NCBI RefSeq assembly: GCF_047601505.1
Contig: NZ_JASGJD010000001.1
Span: 2,418,001-2,482,000 of the forward strand
DNA length: 64,000 nt
Reading direction: 5' to 3'
From: Cloacibacterium sp047601505
Lineage (GTDB): Bacteria; Bacteroidota; Bacteroidia; Flavobacteriales; Weeksellaceae
The notes below the pieces were generated by a model. It had not been told where the DNA came from and did no database searches. It saw nothing but the letters and a program-made list of their open reading frames with translations. Position numbers and translations under genes: made by a program. Positions 28,201 to 37,781 of this stretch are shown here, piece after piece; the stretch's first letter is position 1; each line of letters opens with the position of its first letter.

Positions 28201-31200
28201 TTGGTTATGTTACCATTAAGAGAAAATGCACCCCATCCTCTATACAATTGTCCAAATCGTTGATCTACTGATGTATTAGAAAGTGCTATATTTAAATCTT
28301 GTTCAGAAGAAATCCCTAAATAAGGTGAACTTAAAGAATTCTTGATAACGCATATAGCATTTGACTCATTCACAATTTCTAAATGTAAACCTCCTGCTGG
28401 AAGCTGATTTCCACCACCTGTCAATGTTACAAGATAATCACCAGGTGTTAAAGGATATAGTTTCTCATCACCACAAGATTTAACATCATTATATCCACTA
28501 GAACATCCAAAATAATCTCCAAAACTAGGACCAATAGAAAGTCCTACAAAATAGCTACCTCCATACGAACTAGTAAAACCATAAACTCTTTTTAAACTTG
28601 CGTTACTTTCTAAATGCAAATTACCACTATAAATATTATTATTTGAAAGATTACGAAGATCAATTACTGAGAAGCTTTTATTTCCTGAACTACCTAGGTA
28701 GTTATTCATTAGACTCTTCTTTTTGAGATTATGACTTGAAGCTAATAACCTATCAATAAAGTCTTGATTATATTCAGGTGTTGAAACCTCTAAATACATC
28801 TTTTTCCCAAAGTCTAAATTTGTAATTGTATAATCTTTAAATGAACTTATGGTAAGAATTCCATTACTTACAGTATATGACTTTTTAGCTATAAGTTTAC
28901 CTTCAATTTTAGCAGTAATAGTAAATTTTCTACCATTATCCGATGATTTTGGGATAAAATCTGAGTCTAAATAAATAGGGCCAGAAATTGAAGGAATAAT
29001 ATTGTAAATAATGTAATTTCCAATTTTTTTATTATAACTGTATACAACATTTTGAATATCTTGAACAAAATTTAATGAATTATCATTAGAATTAAGTTTA
29101 GACAATTTAGCTTTTACAAATAGATCAGGCCAATGAATATTAGAATCAGACAATACTTTTAATTCAGCAGTTTTATCTTTATCGATAGTTATAACTTTAG
29201 AATAATTAGAATCGAATAATTTTCCACTTTCAAGAGTTATTGTTGAAGCTGTATCTTCAACTCCATCAATATAAAGAGCTAGCTTTACATCATCTGATAA
29301 AATATTAGTGTTTTTATAGGAAACTTCTAAATTGTAAGATCCAGTCTCTTGGGATTGAAAAATATTACTAGGTGTAATGGTAAAATCTTCATTAGCATTA
29401 TAAACCAATAAGCTTTTTTTATTTTCATCTACTGTTATTGTAGATGAATTAATGTCTGTGTAAGTAATTGTAGGATTCCAATTGACTTTATCTAAGTCAC
29501 CATTATATTTAGATGAAACTCTAAAAAATAGTTTTTCACCCTTTTGAATATTTAATGATGAAGCATTAAGATTATAAGTTGTAAAATCTCCAGCATTAAT
29601 ATTCTTGACAATTGGATCTGAATCAGACTTTTGAAAAGAAACAGCAACACCATCTAATTTTGTACAGTCTATTTCTTTTGGACATGCGCCATAATCTACA
29701 AGGTTAAACTTGTTAACAACATCAATAACACCATTTCTAGGAGCTACCCATACCCTAACAATATCATGAAGAGGATTGTTTTTCTCCATTTCAGTTATTT
29801 CATCACCAGAAAAAATTGGTTCAATTTTATTTGTTATACATTCCTTAATGAAAATAGGAACTGGAGTTTCAGCGCTATCTTCAATGAATGTTGGAATTCC
29901 ATTTTTAATTCTGTTAAAATAGACTTTATTATCCTTAACAAAATCAACTAAACCATCTCCATTAAAATCAAAAAAATATTGATCATTAATAGATTTACCT
30001 GAATTTTTATCTACTCCTATATTAAAATATTTAGCTAGCCAAGCTGCTCCATAATTAGAAGAATAATCTACTGAATGTCCAAGAGAATTAATCGTTTGAA
30101 TTGTTTTAACATTATTATAGCTATAAGAACCGCAATTATCAGTTTCAGAATTATTTTTAAACTCTTCTCTTCCTGAAGAATATGAAACAGAATTTCCCTT
30201 AAGAAAAACCTTATCAAGCAGACCATCTCCATCAATATCTATTAAAAAAGTTTTAATATTAGTATTTGACTTATTAGTACCATAGTGTGCTCCAATTGTA
30301 CCAACATTAAAATTAAATAAGCTCTTGAAACCTTTTACAAATCCAACTCCAAGTCTAAAATTTGTTCCATTACTAGATGTTTTTGACCCATTTATAATAG
30401 AATAATTTCCTGAATAATCTCCTCTTGATTTAAAAGCAGTATCATTAAATACTCCACCACCAGCATTAATTGGCTTTTTTACATCAAATGATGAATCAGC
30501 AGAAGGAGCTTCATAATAATTAAATCTATGAGTATAAAATACTTTTTCCTGCCCATTTTCAATATAAACTTCTGAAATATCAGATAAAACACTTTTAAAT
30601 AGTGTTTTATAATCTGATGGTTTATAATTAAGTTTATAAGCTCTTATAAAATTATTATCATAGTATATATTAATTCTATTTAATAATTGACTTTCAGTTC
30701 TCAAGAATCCCATTCTCGCGTCAGATCTTATATCTGATCTACCTCCAGATTTATCAAAAGAAACTTTATAAAGTTTAAGAGAAGTATTCTTAGTAGATTT
30801 GGTATAAACAATTTCCTTAAGATATAATTCTTTACCATTTTGTCCTGGTTTATTTTCTGTATAAGTTATTTTTTCATAATTATAGATTGCATAATTCCCA
30901 TCAGCATCTATAATTTTGTATAAAGCCCAATAACCTATATTTCCATTACTATCCTTTAACGTATAGTTTTCATTCGTTTTGTTATCATCGTCATAACCAT
31001 AAATATATTTTGTTCCATCTTTACTTATTATTTCCCACCAATAATTATTTGGTGAAGTTCCATGCCTTAAAACTTTCTCATATCCTCCTTCTACCCTAGG
31101 ATAGAATCTGGTAATATCAGAAATAGTTATACTATCTCTTTTAGTTTTAAAAGCAGAAATTCTGTGAGACATTGTGTATTCTCCATTAATATTTTTGAAA

Positions 31201-32645
31201 GTTAATTGCTCTCCATTATATGTATATGTTTCAGACTCATAAATATTATCATAAGAAGGAGTTCCCCATCTTGTATCTATTGAAATAGAAGGTGTAGAAA
31301 GGTTCCAACCTTGACCTAGCCAACTATTACCACCATCACTACTATAGTTAATACTTAAAGATGGTTGAATTCCACTTCTACCTGCGGGTATTTTTAAAGG
31401 AAAACTAGTTGTAAGAGTTCCCATATTATTTGGAGTTGGAGGTGGTATATTAACAACACCTTCAGTAGGATTAGCGGCTTTAATGTCTTTAATAGAATTT
31501 GGAGTATAATTACCTGTTTCAGGAGACTCAGGAACCTTTATAATCCCATTGATCATATCTGTAAAATGAGTGGTTTTTGAAACTAAGATATTTTCATTTG
31601 TAATTAATGAGTCCTTTTCAAGAACTAACCACTTTTTTTGATTTCTATCAAAATAATAGGTTCTTATATCCTGTTCTGTATACCCTACAGGAATTTTTGT
31701 TTTATCATATCCTATAGAAACTTTTGCAGGCAAAACAAAATGTTCACCATGTGGGAGGAATCTGTATCCCGATGATTGCGCTGTTACATTGATAATTTCA
31801 GAATTCAGAACTGGTAAATCAATTTCATTTAAAGATGATATTGAGAAAGTTTTTCCTTCTTTTAAGGCGTCTTTACCAATATCTAATTTGGCACTTTCAT
31901 AACTTAAAGAGGATTCCTCAGATTTATCAATAAATTTTTCTGATAAATTAAAACTCTTATTTTTTGGGATGATATAATTTTTTCCTTCTTCAAAAGAAAT
32001 TTTTATGTTTTTAACTTTATAATAGTAATTAGCGTTTTTAGGGATTGTAAATGTCACATAGTTTTTACCTTTGTTAATTTCATCATAGCAAATCATTTCT
32101 TTTTGATGTGACCAAGTATTATTTACTTCTATATTTGGGTTTTTTCCAACAATCTCATCATTAATGAATTTAGATACAGATGTATGGTCTTTCAAACCAT
32201 ATAAGTCATATTCTAAATAATATGTTTTATCAGATTTAATTTCATCAGGTATATCAATAATAAAAACATTATCATAAACTTGATCAATTGGACTCAAGTT
32301 ATTAACACCTATAATCCCTTCTTGTAAATCAGAAAAATAATAATGAACTTCAGATTTTCTTGGAAAGAAAGAAGATGAAAATTTATCTGTATGCTTATTA
32401 TCAGATTTAGTGTTACTTCTTATACTATGTAGATTTTCATCAATACTATTTTCTGTATTATTCTGTGTTTTTGAATATTCTTTATCTTTTGTATAATCGA
32501 CCTTCATCAAAGGTGTGATCTTCTTATTGCTATAAATAAAATTATTTAGCGAATATGCGTGTAACTGAGTCCAACAAAGTAAAAATACGATAAATTTAGA
32601 AATTTGATTTTGTTTTCTAAAAAAGTTGAGTAAGTTAGGTTTCAT
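22239..32645 (-). CDS. Giant SpvB/RHS polymorphic toxin with C-terminal HExxH (M91-like) domain
   Basis: 3468 residues. A signal-like N-terminus (15-31) is followed by a ZU5-like region (about 290-365, YRFLPHGEHFVLPAKVSIGY) and an SpvB/TcdB-type domain from about 400 (LTTSFPLKIPAGRSGIQPSL). FG-GAP/VCBS DxDGDG repeats follow near 800, 900, 1700, 1805, 1880 and 1970, with a thrombospondin-3-like DSDGDGVPDTDDNCPDEAG near 1570. Many YD (RHS) repeats occupy about 2150-2950, and the RHS core (HPDHLGSSS; YYYGARYYNPRVSLWLNVDP) ends at DPDG 3246-3249. The C-terminal 219 residues are the variable tip: HETQH at 3398-3402 (22440-22454) plus a downstream PIEIRAVYTENIQR segment resemble an M91/NleD-type zinc protease. 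The RHS shell should encapsulate and deliver this tip. It is the sixth gene of a seven-gene secreted-protein operon. Confidence 0.88.
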   Translation of the reverse strand: MKPNLLNFFRKQNQISKFIVFLLCWTQLHAYSLNNFIYSNKKITPLMKVDYTKDKEYSKTQNNTENSIDENLHSIRSNTKSDNKHTDKFSSSFFPRKSEVHYYFSDLQEGIIGVNNLSPIDQVYDNVFIIDIPDEIKSDKTYYLEYDLYGLKDHTSVSKFINDEIVGKNPNIEVNNTWSHQKEMICYDEINKGKNYVTFTIPKNANYYYKVKNIKISFEEGKNYIIPKNKSFNLSEKFIDKSEESSLSYESAKLDIGKDALKEGKTFSISSLNEIDLPVLNSEIINVTAQSSGYRFLPHGEHFVLPAKVSIGYDKTKIPVGYTEQDIRTYYFDRNQKKWLVLEKDSLITNENILVSKTTHFTDMINGIIKVPESPETGNYTPNSIKDIKAANPTEGVVNIPPPTPNNMGTLTTSFPLKIPAGRSGIQPSLSINYSSDGGNSWLGQGWNLSTPSISIDTRWGTPSYDNIYESETYTYNGEQLTFKNINGEYTMSHRISAFKTKRDSITISDITRFYPRVEGGYEKVLRHGTSPNNYWWEIISKDGTKYIYGYDDDNKTNENYTLKDSNGNIGYWALYKIIDADGNYAIYNYEKITYTENKPGQNGKELYLKEIVYTKSTKNTSLKLYKVSFDKSGGRSDIRSDARMGFLRTESQLLNRINIYYDNNFIRAYKLNYKPSDYKTLFKSVLSDISEVYIENGQEKVFYTHRFNYYEAPSADSSFDVKKPINAGGGVFNDTAFKSRGDYSGNYSIINGSKTSSNGTNFRLGVGFVKGFKSLFNFNVGTIGAHYGTNKSNTNIKTFLIDIDGDGLLDKVFLKGNSVSYSSGREEFKNNSETDNCGSYSYNNVKTIQTINSLGHSVDYSSNYGAAWLAKYFNIGVDKNSGKSINDQYFFDFNGDGLVDFVKDNKVYFNRIKNGIPTFIEDSAETPVPIFIKECITNKIEPIFSGDEITEMEKNNPLHDIVRVWVAPRNGVIDVVNKFNLVDYGACPKEIDCTKLDGVAVSFQKSDSDPIVKNINAGDFTTYNLNASSLNIQKGEKLFFRVSSKYNGDLDKVNWNPTITYTDINSSTITVDENKKSLLVYNANEDFTITPSNIFQSQETGSYNLEVSYKNTNILSDDVKLALYIDGVEDTASTITLESGKLFDSNYSKVITIDKDKTAELKVLSDSNIHWPDLFVKAKLSKLNSNDNSLNFVQDIQNVVYSYNKKIGNYIIYNIIPSISGPIYLDSDFIPKSSDNGRKFTITAKIEGKLIAKKSYTVSNGILTISSFKDYTITNLDFGKKMYLEVSTPEYNQDFIDRLLASSHNLKKKSLMNNYLGSSGNKSFSVIDLRNLSNNNIYSGNLHLESNASLKRVYGFTSSYGGSYFVGLSIGPSFGDYFGCSSGYNDVKSCGDEKLYPLTPGDYLVTLTGGGNQLPAGGLHLEIVNESNAICVIKNSLSSPYLGISSEQDLNIALSNTSVDQRFGQLYRGWGAFSLNGNITKNPHLANTGTVQDMKIDVTKLKMTSLSPGWKTDGLYDEDENNTTAPDVLPYSLDTDGNPIIDNSFLDFANQYFTPVYSSAVFLKKPDSDGDGVPDTDDNCPDEAGDVINGGCTTGNPFIGESYDYIRKWISLNYETYVDREFLSSSRKGIPNIQELVDLENDLICNTKSYLMSAPSFVTENESTSAKVGANLFGGNLSFGASTNLKSQTKSVRSLLDFNGDGFPDDYILDKISLSNSLGYRSGNVNSIINNLDVASLSKANNNGVSSGFGFSHGKSSRLFFINTGTDGMSMANQASGENGGAHSLSVNVDYNKNIQNVEHNYVDINGDGLPDRYDNKKFELNVTKGFFDNSRDWANNDLIFSNSSSDSFSAGLGLSIFKGSFDAGSNYSTSKDKVNKELLDINNDGLPDVIDYSNNMIYINAGNTFYSYGSTKGIYLQSINKSTSYGGNAAGTILIPIVFPAIFTIVGIKITTTIGKSSGTTVGFTEAAFKDMDGDGYVDMVTASDSNSGFVYKNLLSQVNLLKEVVLASGGSWECEYKKSDNTYDSPHAKMVLSYCDIKNNATKSYGKLDQHYNVEYKNGFYSRFERSFYGFETVRTIASNKTSLEEKYYNNSYYKKGLLKEKTSYSGSFDKKINSEVNNYILRDRSTQNSISDISIANTVDDIFVRDEDKFIYVKEDEKKRKSFSYFPTPSLITKTVYEINGGSKSTKSEFISYDSYGNLTSFKDYGDQEIGNSEILTSTVSYQTTDNASQYLSLPTIVSTTGTTVSREREAQYNSNGDLLKVEIKNYTDGTSAIYDFEYDDYGNIIKSTGPANADNQRFYHEYVYDDKVATYPIQVKDAFGYSSKSTYDFKLGVPLYTEEMNLQPMKYKYDAFGRTTDIVGPYELFNNIDWTIHFTYPSIFTANKTYNEFFAITEHYNPEFPSSSIKTITISDGLGSPVQVKKSASIFNSSTKQEEQKFIVSGFVDEYKPGLPGWSYYPTIESVGASNTSFNTNYDTSVSPTVTTYDIFNRAISTTLPDGGISQISYDFSTDYLGRKMMETTFTDELGKIKKTYTDIKGRTTTVKEINSIGDITTSFTHDAVGNILEVRDTKGNLTKSTYDDFGRRTKLEHPDSGISTYEYDLAGNLISRKNAKNQTITYDYDYSRLKAVNYPDFPENNVKYFYGKAKDQAAMDNNSVGRLTYQSDATGTQMFKYGKLGELVYNRRSVAVPGAGVYWFDTSWEYDTWNRVKSIIYSDGEKVTYTYNQGGNLKSMSSVKDGYTQSIIDDLGYDKFEQRVYLKYGNGTETTYDYEADRRRLASMKAQTSAAKGSRLFMDNAYVYDKVSNVKSVKNNATILTGLLGGGTEMTYNYDDLYRLTSATGTWNGYNTANQIEKQRYDVAMSYDELHNVTEKKQKHDKSLDNGTTWAAITPTSYRLTYSYDAARPHAPKQIVDEPGTNAACCSTTDPTVNFEQYTYDAVGNPTEINKKISDTQNVKKKTFIWDEENRLRFVDTNPSTPDVDGAAIYTYDAGGERIIKQVSHSSSVLLPEQVSTTATTSEYSIYPNGLINASISYSNNKFNLKYTKHYYAGSQRVSSRLGLGANVGSFNCNWLITPFGSGATDINEKSTAKAKLEANTAACLAIMQANSITLPINYGQNAGYAENCVSSYTGTAQEKDVYWYHPDHLGSSSFITGLDGEVTQSIEYFPSGEVFVENHKNSYNTPYKFNGKEQDSETGYYYYGARYYNPRVSLWLNVDPLAEKYPSMSPYIYCANNPINAIDPDGRWIIYVNNSGINYVYKNGNFYVANIYYNKDTKQYSVENTGKRYNPAISKGNPTMYQYLKALRKIENGGNLISRGQIKQLANDKLLHLHQKGAVNEVTDPVNPNNTQLSMNYGKKDNDSKHTLTTFNINDLSGKDWKGIESSSIDELVAHETQHEYDEAIGNSSDDTGQHNQDNPIEIRAVYTENIQRVLNGKKTRTRYGGEINKKSLKNPPNFKRPKIN

Positions 32646-32661
32646 AAAAAAATTATGTTTT

Positions 32662-34623
32662 CTAGTCGATTATTAGTTTAAATACTTTTTTCTGAGATTC
32701 TGAATTAATTATAAGAATGTAACTTCCTTGAGTATATAAAGAATCTTTTATTTCATAAAACTTTTTGCCAGACAATTTTCGAGATTTAATTAGTCTTCCT
32801 GAACCATCAAATAGATGAACATTTACTTCTTCTGGCTTTTCCAAAGCAACTTTTATAGTGAAAAATTCTCCAGATTTTGTTGGATTTGGAAAGACTTCAA
32901 TTCCATATCCTTGAGACTTATATATTTTAATTGATGCGGTTTTTACACATCCTTCTTTTGTAGTTGCAATAACATTATATTCACCTGGGTCATAAATTTT
33001 AATCTTGGAGAGATTACTGGAAAAACCATTTGATGAACTCCATTGATATTGGGTAGAATCATCAGTAATATTTTTTGAAGCATCTAATTCAATATACTCT
33101 CCAATTTTTAATTCTTTACCCTCACCTAAATCTATTGACAATTTATCATAGCTTTTGATATCAAAGTTAAATGACGAAGTATTATTTTCAGAATCCTTTA
33201 TTTCCATTTGATATCTTCCTTCTATTAAGTCATCTAATTTGAATTTACCATCATTAGAAGTATGTGTTTCAATAATTCCTTTTTTATTTTTTGCAGATAG
33301 AACATATGGTGGAAAACCTCCTTTCATTTGAAGAGAAACACTACCTGTAGTATTATTACAAGTAGGTTGTAATAATTCATGTCTAGCAAAAAGTTTTTGT
33401 CCTATTGCGAAAGTGAAAACATCTGTTGAGGAATGATTCTTATCAAATTCAACATTTTTAAAATGTGCATATCCTTTTGTATCTATATAATCACATGGAA
33501 CGGCTTCTACATTTGTACTGTTGAAATCATTTTTCCCATCTGTATTTATTAATAGCCAAAGTCTTTTTCCTTCAGGCATAATATCAATAATTTCTGAAAC
33601 TTTAAACAAAACCTCGGACTTAATTAATTCATTTGAATCTGAAAAGTATCTTGTTTTCCACTTTCTTTTTAATATTTGATATCCAAAATCTTCTTTTGCT
33701 AATGACAAGGAATCTTTATTATTACCCCATATCAAAAATGTTTGATCTTTAAATTCTGTTTTGTTAACTCTATTATTTCTTTCAAAACTTGAAGCTGCAA
33801 TAATTAAAGTGTTATCTGAAGAACTTTTAGATTGTTTCTGGTATAAACCCGAAAAATCATCTCTTGCTATTCCTGCTATATTTTCTGAATATTCATTATA
33901 ATCTTCTTTTTTCCAAATTTTAATACTTCTAGAAGATAAATATTCTTTATATGGATTTGATACTCCATACTTAATAGATAAATAGGTATTGATTCTATCT
34001 TGTTCATTTTGATCTAATATTCTTCTATAAATAAAAAACTCAGGGATTTTTCCCTTAAAATAATCCCATTTACTTGAAATATCTTTTCCTATATATAAAT
34101 TACTTATTCCAGAATTTCCCTGAATATCTTTTATTTTATTTGATGGAAAATCAAACTTTGAATACAATGAAAAAGATACTAATGAGTCTATTTTTTTTGG
34201 ATCTATAAAATTAATTTGCTCATTATTATTTCTATATAAATTAGATGATGAATAGAAAAGAGATTTTTCTCCAGATTGATCCGTTGTAAATAATGCTGAC
34301 TCTTTGTCTATTATATCATTTTGATAAACGGTATATAAACTTACTTTATCTAAGTTTTCAAATACAAATGGAGTTTGAAGAAAATTTTCTTTTCCATCAA
34401 ACAATAATGTTTCGTTATAATTTATTAGTGAGTATTTTGGCTTATTATTGTCTGTTGGGGAATAGATTGTATTTAAATTATTACTATAATCAAAATAAGT
34501 CAATTTCTGATTCTTTAAAGAATCAGTTTTTATCCATATACTAACTCCATATACGCCTCCAGGGTTTTGAGAGTAAAGAAAAAATGAAAAAAATAGAGCT
34601 ATAAATATATTGATTTTGTGCAT
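32662..34623 (-). CDS. T9SS-sorted LamG/concanavalin-like surface protein
   Basis: 653 residues with a signal peptide (1-18, ending LYSQ). The N-terminal 220 residues (NGETLLFDGKENF-like, FLQTPFVF, IPEFFIYRRILDQNEQDRIN) have the pattern of LamG-like jelly-roll domains found in Flavobacteriia. A later SprB-like region (about 410-560, PTCNNTTGSVSLQMKGGFPP) repeats a known adhesin motif. The last 75 residues (EVFPNPTKSGEFF then GSYILIINS) are a type A T9SS sorting domain. The protein should be exported through T9SS and attached to the surface. It lies 16 bases upstream of the RHS gene. Confidence 0.75.
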   Translation of the reverse strand: MHKINIFIALFFSFFLYSQNPGGVYGVSIWIKTDSLKNQKLTYFDYSNNLNTIYSPTDNNKPKYSLINYNETLLFDGKENFLQTPFVFENLDKVSLYTVYQNDIIDKESALFTTDQSGEKSLFYSSSNLYRNNNEQINFIDPKKIDSLVSFSLYSKFDFPSNKIKDIQGNSGISNLYIGKDISSKWDYFKGKIPEFFIYRRILDQNEQDRINTYLSIKYGVSNPYKEYLSSRSIKIWKKEDYNEYSENIAGIARDDFSGLYQKQSKSSSDNTLIIAASSFERNNRVNKTEFKDQTFLIWGNNKDSLSLAKEDFGYQILKRKWKTRYFSDSNELIKSEVLFKVSEIIDIMPEGKRLWLLINTDGKNDFNSTNVEAVPCDYIDTKGYAHFKNVEFDKNHSSTDVFTFAIGQKLFARHELLQPTCNNTTGSVSLQMKGGFPPYVLSAKNKKGIIETHTSNDGKFKLDDLIEGRYQMEIKDSENNTSSFNFDIKSYDKLSIDLGEGKELKIGEYIELDASKNITDDSTQYQWSSSNGFSSNLSKIKIYDPGEYNVIATTKEGCVKTASIKIYKSQGYGIEVFPNPTKSGEFFTIKVALEKPEEVNVHLFDGSGRLIKSRKLSGKKFYEIKDSLYTQGSYILIINSESQKKVFKLIID

Positions 34624-34659
34624 AACTTTTTTATAATTAAAATTTAACTTTTTAATCCT

Positions 34660-35511
34660 CTATTCACATATAATTTTATCAATGTATGCATATGAAAAAT
34701 GCCCATTCAAACCACATCTTGCGGCTATGAATTCAACAGTAAATTCTTCATTATTAGGAATAGAAGAAATGTTTAAATTTCCTATTCTCCATTCTGGGGT
34801 ATATAAAGTATAAACTTGATCATTTTCCTTTCTTCTCTTATAAATACAATTCTCAGTATCTGCAACAAGACAAAACTCATCAACAGCAACTCCTTGTTGA
34901 TTTAATATCCTCGCTTTAAAATATGGTTGCTTTCCAATATGTGAGTCATCCATAATCGTTTGCATGACAACTTTATAGTTAAACTGAATCTTATTTGAAG
35001 TCTTTATTCTTTTTGAAGTTGTAATTGCGTTTTGAGAGCCATTATAATTTAATTTTAATGCATATTGGTCAAACGCTTTTATATTTCCTAAATAGGGATC
35101 AATGTAATTTGAAGGTACCATAGCTGCATAGATATTAGCATTAAAATTATATTTTGGTATATAGTATGTTGATATTGTATTAGACGGAATAATTGCGTTA
35201 CATTGTGAATTTGAAACATTTGTAAGATAAAAATTAAAATCTTTAGCATATGGGACACCATTATTTGTTATAAATTCCTCAAATTCACCATTAGAGCATT
35301 GTTGTACATTATTTTGAGTTGTCTCAACTTTATAAAACTGTTTAATTTGATTATTTAATTCTAAGACTCTTAAGGTCTCTAACTTTTTTTGCTCAATTTC
35401 ATTCGTTATTATATTTCCCTTATCATTTTCTAATATATTTTTTTGTTTATTTTGGGGAAAAAAAGAAATAGAAATCAAGATAAAAAATAATATGTAGTAT
35501 TTTTCTTTCAT
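34660..35511 (-). CDS. Secreted protein of the T9SS/RHS operon, family unknown
   Basis: 283 residues with a signal peptide (1-19, FFILISISFFPQN). Cysteines appear in VQQCSNGEFEEF, SQCNAII, DEFCLVADTENCIY, ARCGLNG and the C-terminal ICE, so disulfides are plausible in the mature beta-rich protein. The NGEFEEF opening and later AYIDKIICE ending recall carbohydrate-binding/jelly-roll passenger domains of Bacteroidota surface proteins. There is no T9SS sorting domain. It starts 3 bases after the subtilase gene stops. Function unknown. Confidence 0.6.
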   Translation of the reverse strand: MKEKYYILFFILISISFFPQNKQKNILENDKGNIITNEIEQKKLETLRVLELNNQIKQFYKVETTQNNVQQCSNGEFEEFITNNGVPYAKDFNFYLTNVSNSQCNAIIPSNTISTYYIPKYNFNANIYAAMVPSNYIDPYLGNIKAFDQYALKLNYNGSQNAITTSKRIKTSNKIQFNYKVVMQTIMDDSHIGKQPYFKARILNQQGVAVDEFCLVADTENCIYKRRKENDQVYTLYTPEWRIGNLNISSIPNNEEFTVEFIAARCGLNGHFSYAYIDKIICE

Positions 35512-35514
35512 AAT

Positions 35515-37773
35515 CTATTTAATTATAAGTTTTTTTGTTTCTTTATATTCATTGGTTTCTACTAAAACCTGATAAACACCTGTTGGTAATATTGACGTAT
35601 TTATAGACTTTGTAAAGTTGCCTTTAGGAAAATTCTCCGAGCTAGAATTCATGAAAATTTGCTTACCAGAACTATCATATAAACTGATTTTCACAAACGA
35701 TGGTTGATTAACTTTAAATATTACATTTACTTCTTCTTTTGCAGGATTTGGATAAATAATAATAAGATTACTCATTTCATCATTTAGTATGGGAGAAGTC
35801 TCAACTATATTTGTTCTTACCTGAGCTCTATAATTCATTGTCGAAGTATTACTAAAACAAGGGGTTAAATATGCTCTAAAACCAGCTCCAGCCTCTACTT
35901 GAAAACCAGGTTGAAGCGTAATATACTCTGACGCAACATATTCTACTCCTTGAACTGGATTCTTTATTATATTTGATGCTGTAATTATTTTTCCTTTTAA
36001 TATTTTATTTGTAGTACTTGAAGTTATATCACTTGAGGTTCCTATTAATGAAAGATCATCTTTATAACAAAAATTAATATTACTTACTAGAACAGAAAAA
36101 TTTTGAAATCCGCTAGGTTTTAATAAAACTTGTTTATTTTTAGGCGAGATAACTATTTTATAAGTAGCATTTACATCAGGATTTTTTATGTCAACTCTTT
36201 CAATATTGTCAACATTGTTTATTCCTTTAATTGCTGGACTATTTACGCTATTAATCCCTCCTAATTTCCATGGATAAAAGATTTCTTCTGTACCATTCGA
36301 ATTTATCTTAACAATTTTCAAGTCCAAATCATTAATAATGTTAGGTGTAGAAATATTAGCTTGCAAATTGCTATCCAAAACTCCTTGAGGATCTGTCCAT
36401 GAAATTGTAGCTGACAATGGCTGTGTACTAGATAATGGCACGACATAAATTGAATATTCGGTTCCTTGACTTAAAGTTTTTTCTTGAATCAAAGTTGTTT
36501 TCTTTAATCCATCGTATGACCCCTCAATATTATCATGAATTGCTTGAGAAGCTCTTTGAGCATCTACTAAACCCCAACCATAAATATAATCTGGTCCTTC
36601 TGGTCCTTTATCATTTGCAGTATGTGCCAAAAGTGCTCTTACTGTTGATGACCACATATAGGCAGAATTAGGACTTACAGATTTCCAGTATTGTTGTAAT
36701 AAAGAAATAATTCCAGAAACAACTGCTGCTGCAGAAGAACTCCCTTTGTAGGTACCATAAGCCTGATCATAAGTGTCAATTGAAGAGTAAATATCTTCTC
36801 CGGGTGCGCAAAAATCGGGTTTTATTCTTCCATCATCAGTTGGTCCATAACTACTAAAATCAGATACATCATAATTTTCGTCAGTACTCATAGAAGTGTT
36901 TTTCTTAGCAGATCCAATGACTAAAACATTTTTAGAAATACCAGCGCCTTCTAATAAATCATATCCTCCTGACGTGTTAAGTTGAGGAAGTACATCTGGA
37001 CTTAATCCTCTAGCATTTCCTGCAGCTTTTACAATTTGAAAATATGGTTTTACATACATGAGATTATCCCAATTTTGTGCTGTAGAGTTATATTTTCCAA
37101 ATTGATAGGATTGTAAATAAATTGGATCAAAACCATAACTATTATTTGCTACTAAAATACCATTCGTATTAGAAATAGGATCATATGCCTCAGATAACAT
37201 CTCCGTGACATCGTTAACCCAATCATAAGCTCTTAATTTAGAATCATAAGATATTCCTCTGGCATTTGAATCACCATTATTACCAACCAATGTTCCTGAA
37301 ATATTTGTGCTATGTCTAGAAATTGTTTGATTTTGATTAGACGGATATGTTATTTTTCCTGAAAGAAGTTCATGAGTTGTTCTGGGCTTTGAAAAATCCC
37401 ATTGTCCAATCACCATACCTGCTCCCGTCAGACTTTGTCTTTGGCTGTTTGCTGTATATAAAGTATTAGCTTTAGTCATTTTGGCAGCTTCTGCATTTAA
37501 AGTTGTATAATACAATGGATTTCCATTTTCGTCTGCATCAATCAACTGACTAATATTGCCTCTTTTCTCAATATATTCTTTATAGCCTTTTGATTTTAAC
37601 AATTGTATATTTCTTTGCTGAATATTCGAAAATTCATGAATCTTATTTTTGAATGAATATTCTTGTTCTTTAAGTGCTTTATTTATTTTTAATGTATCTA
37701 TTTTCTGTGCATTAAAATTAGTTAACATCATAGAAAAAGTTACAACAAGGAGTCTATTGTAAAAATGTTTCAT
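35515..37773 (-). CDS. T9SS-sorted subtilisin-like serine protease (S8)
   Basis: 752 residues with a signal peptide (1-22). The S8 domain spans about 115-410. The catalytic triad is readable as D126 (GQWDFSKPR), H154 (SRHSTNISG) and S346 (KGSSSAAAVVSG); oxyanion N253 lies in AAGNARG. The catalytic His and Ser contexts deviate from the textbook GHGTHVAG and GTSMAAP, as in many Bacteroidota exported S8 enzymes. A beta-sandwich follows (about 430-580), and a type A T9SS sorting domain ends the protein (IIYPNPAKEEVNV then GVYQVLVETN). It is probably a surface or released protease that could process operon partners, which is inference. Confidence 0.87.
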   Translation of the reverse strand: MKHFYNRLLVVTFSMMLTNFNAQKIDTLKINKALKEQEYSFKNKIHEFSNIQQRNIQLLKSKGYKEYIEKRGNISQLIDADENGNPLYYTTLNAEAAKMTKANTLYTANSQRQSLTGAGMVIGQWDFSKPRTTHELLSGKITYPSNQNQTISRHSTNISGTLVGNNGDSNARGISYDSKLRAYDWVNDVTEMLSEAYDPISNTNGILVANNSYGFDPIYLQSYQFGKYNSTAQNWDNLMYVKPYFQIVKAAGNARGLSPDVLPQLNTSGGYDLLEGAGISKNVLVIGSAKKNTSMSTDENYDVSDFSSYGPTDDGRIKPDFCAPGEDIYSSIDTYDQAYGTYKGSSSAAAVVSGIISLLQQYWKSVSPNSAYMWSSTVRALLAHTANDKGPEGPDYIYGWGLVDAQRASQAIHDNIEGSYDGLKKTTLIQEKTLSQGTEYSIYVVPLSSTQPLSATISWTDPQGVLDSNLQANISTPNIINDLDLKIVKINSNGTEEIFYPWKLGGINSVNSPAIKGINNVDNIERVDIKNPDVNATYKIVISPKNKQVLLKPSGFQNFSVLVSNINFCYKDDLSLIGTSSDITSSTTNKILKGKIITASNIIKNPVQGVEYVASEYITLQPGFQVEAGAGFRAYLTPCFSNTSTMNYRAQVRTNIVETSPILNDEMSNLIIIYPNPAKEEVNVIFKVNQPSFVKISLYDSSGKQIFMNSSSENFPKGNFTKSINTSILPTGVYQVLVETNEYKETKKLIIK

Positions 37774-37781
37774 ACATTTCT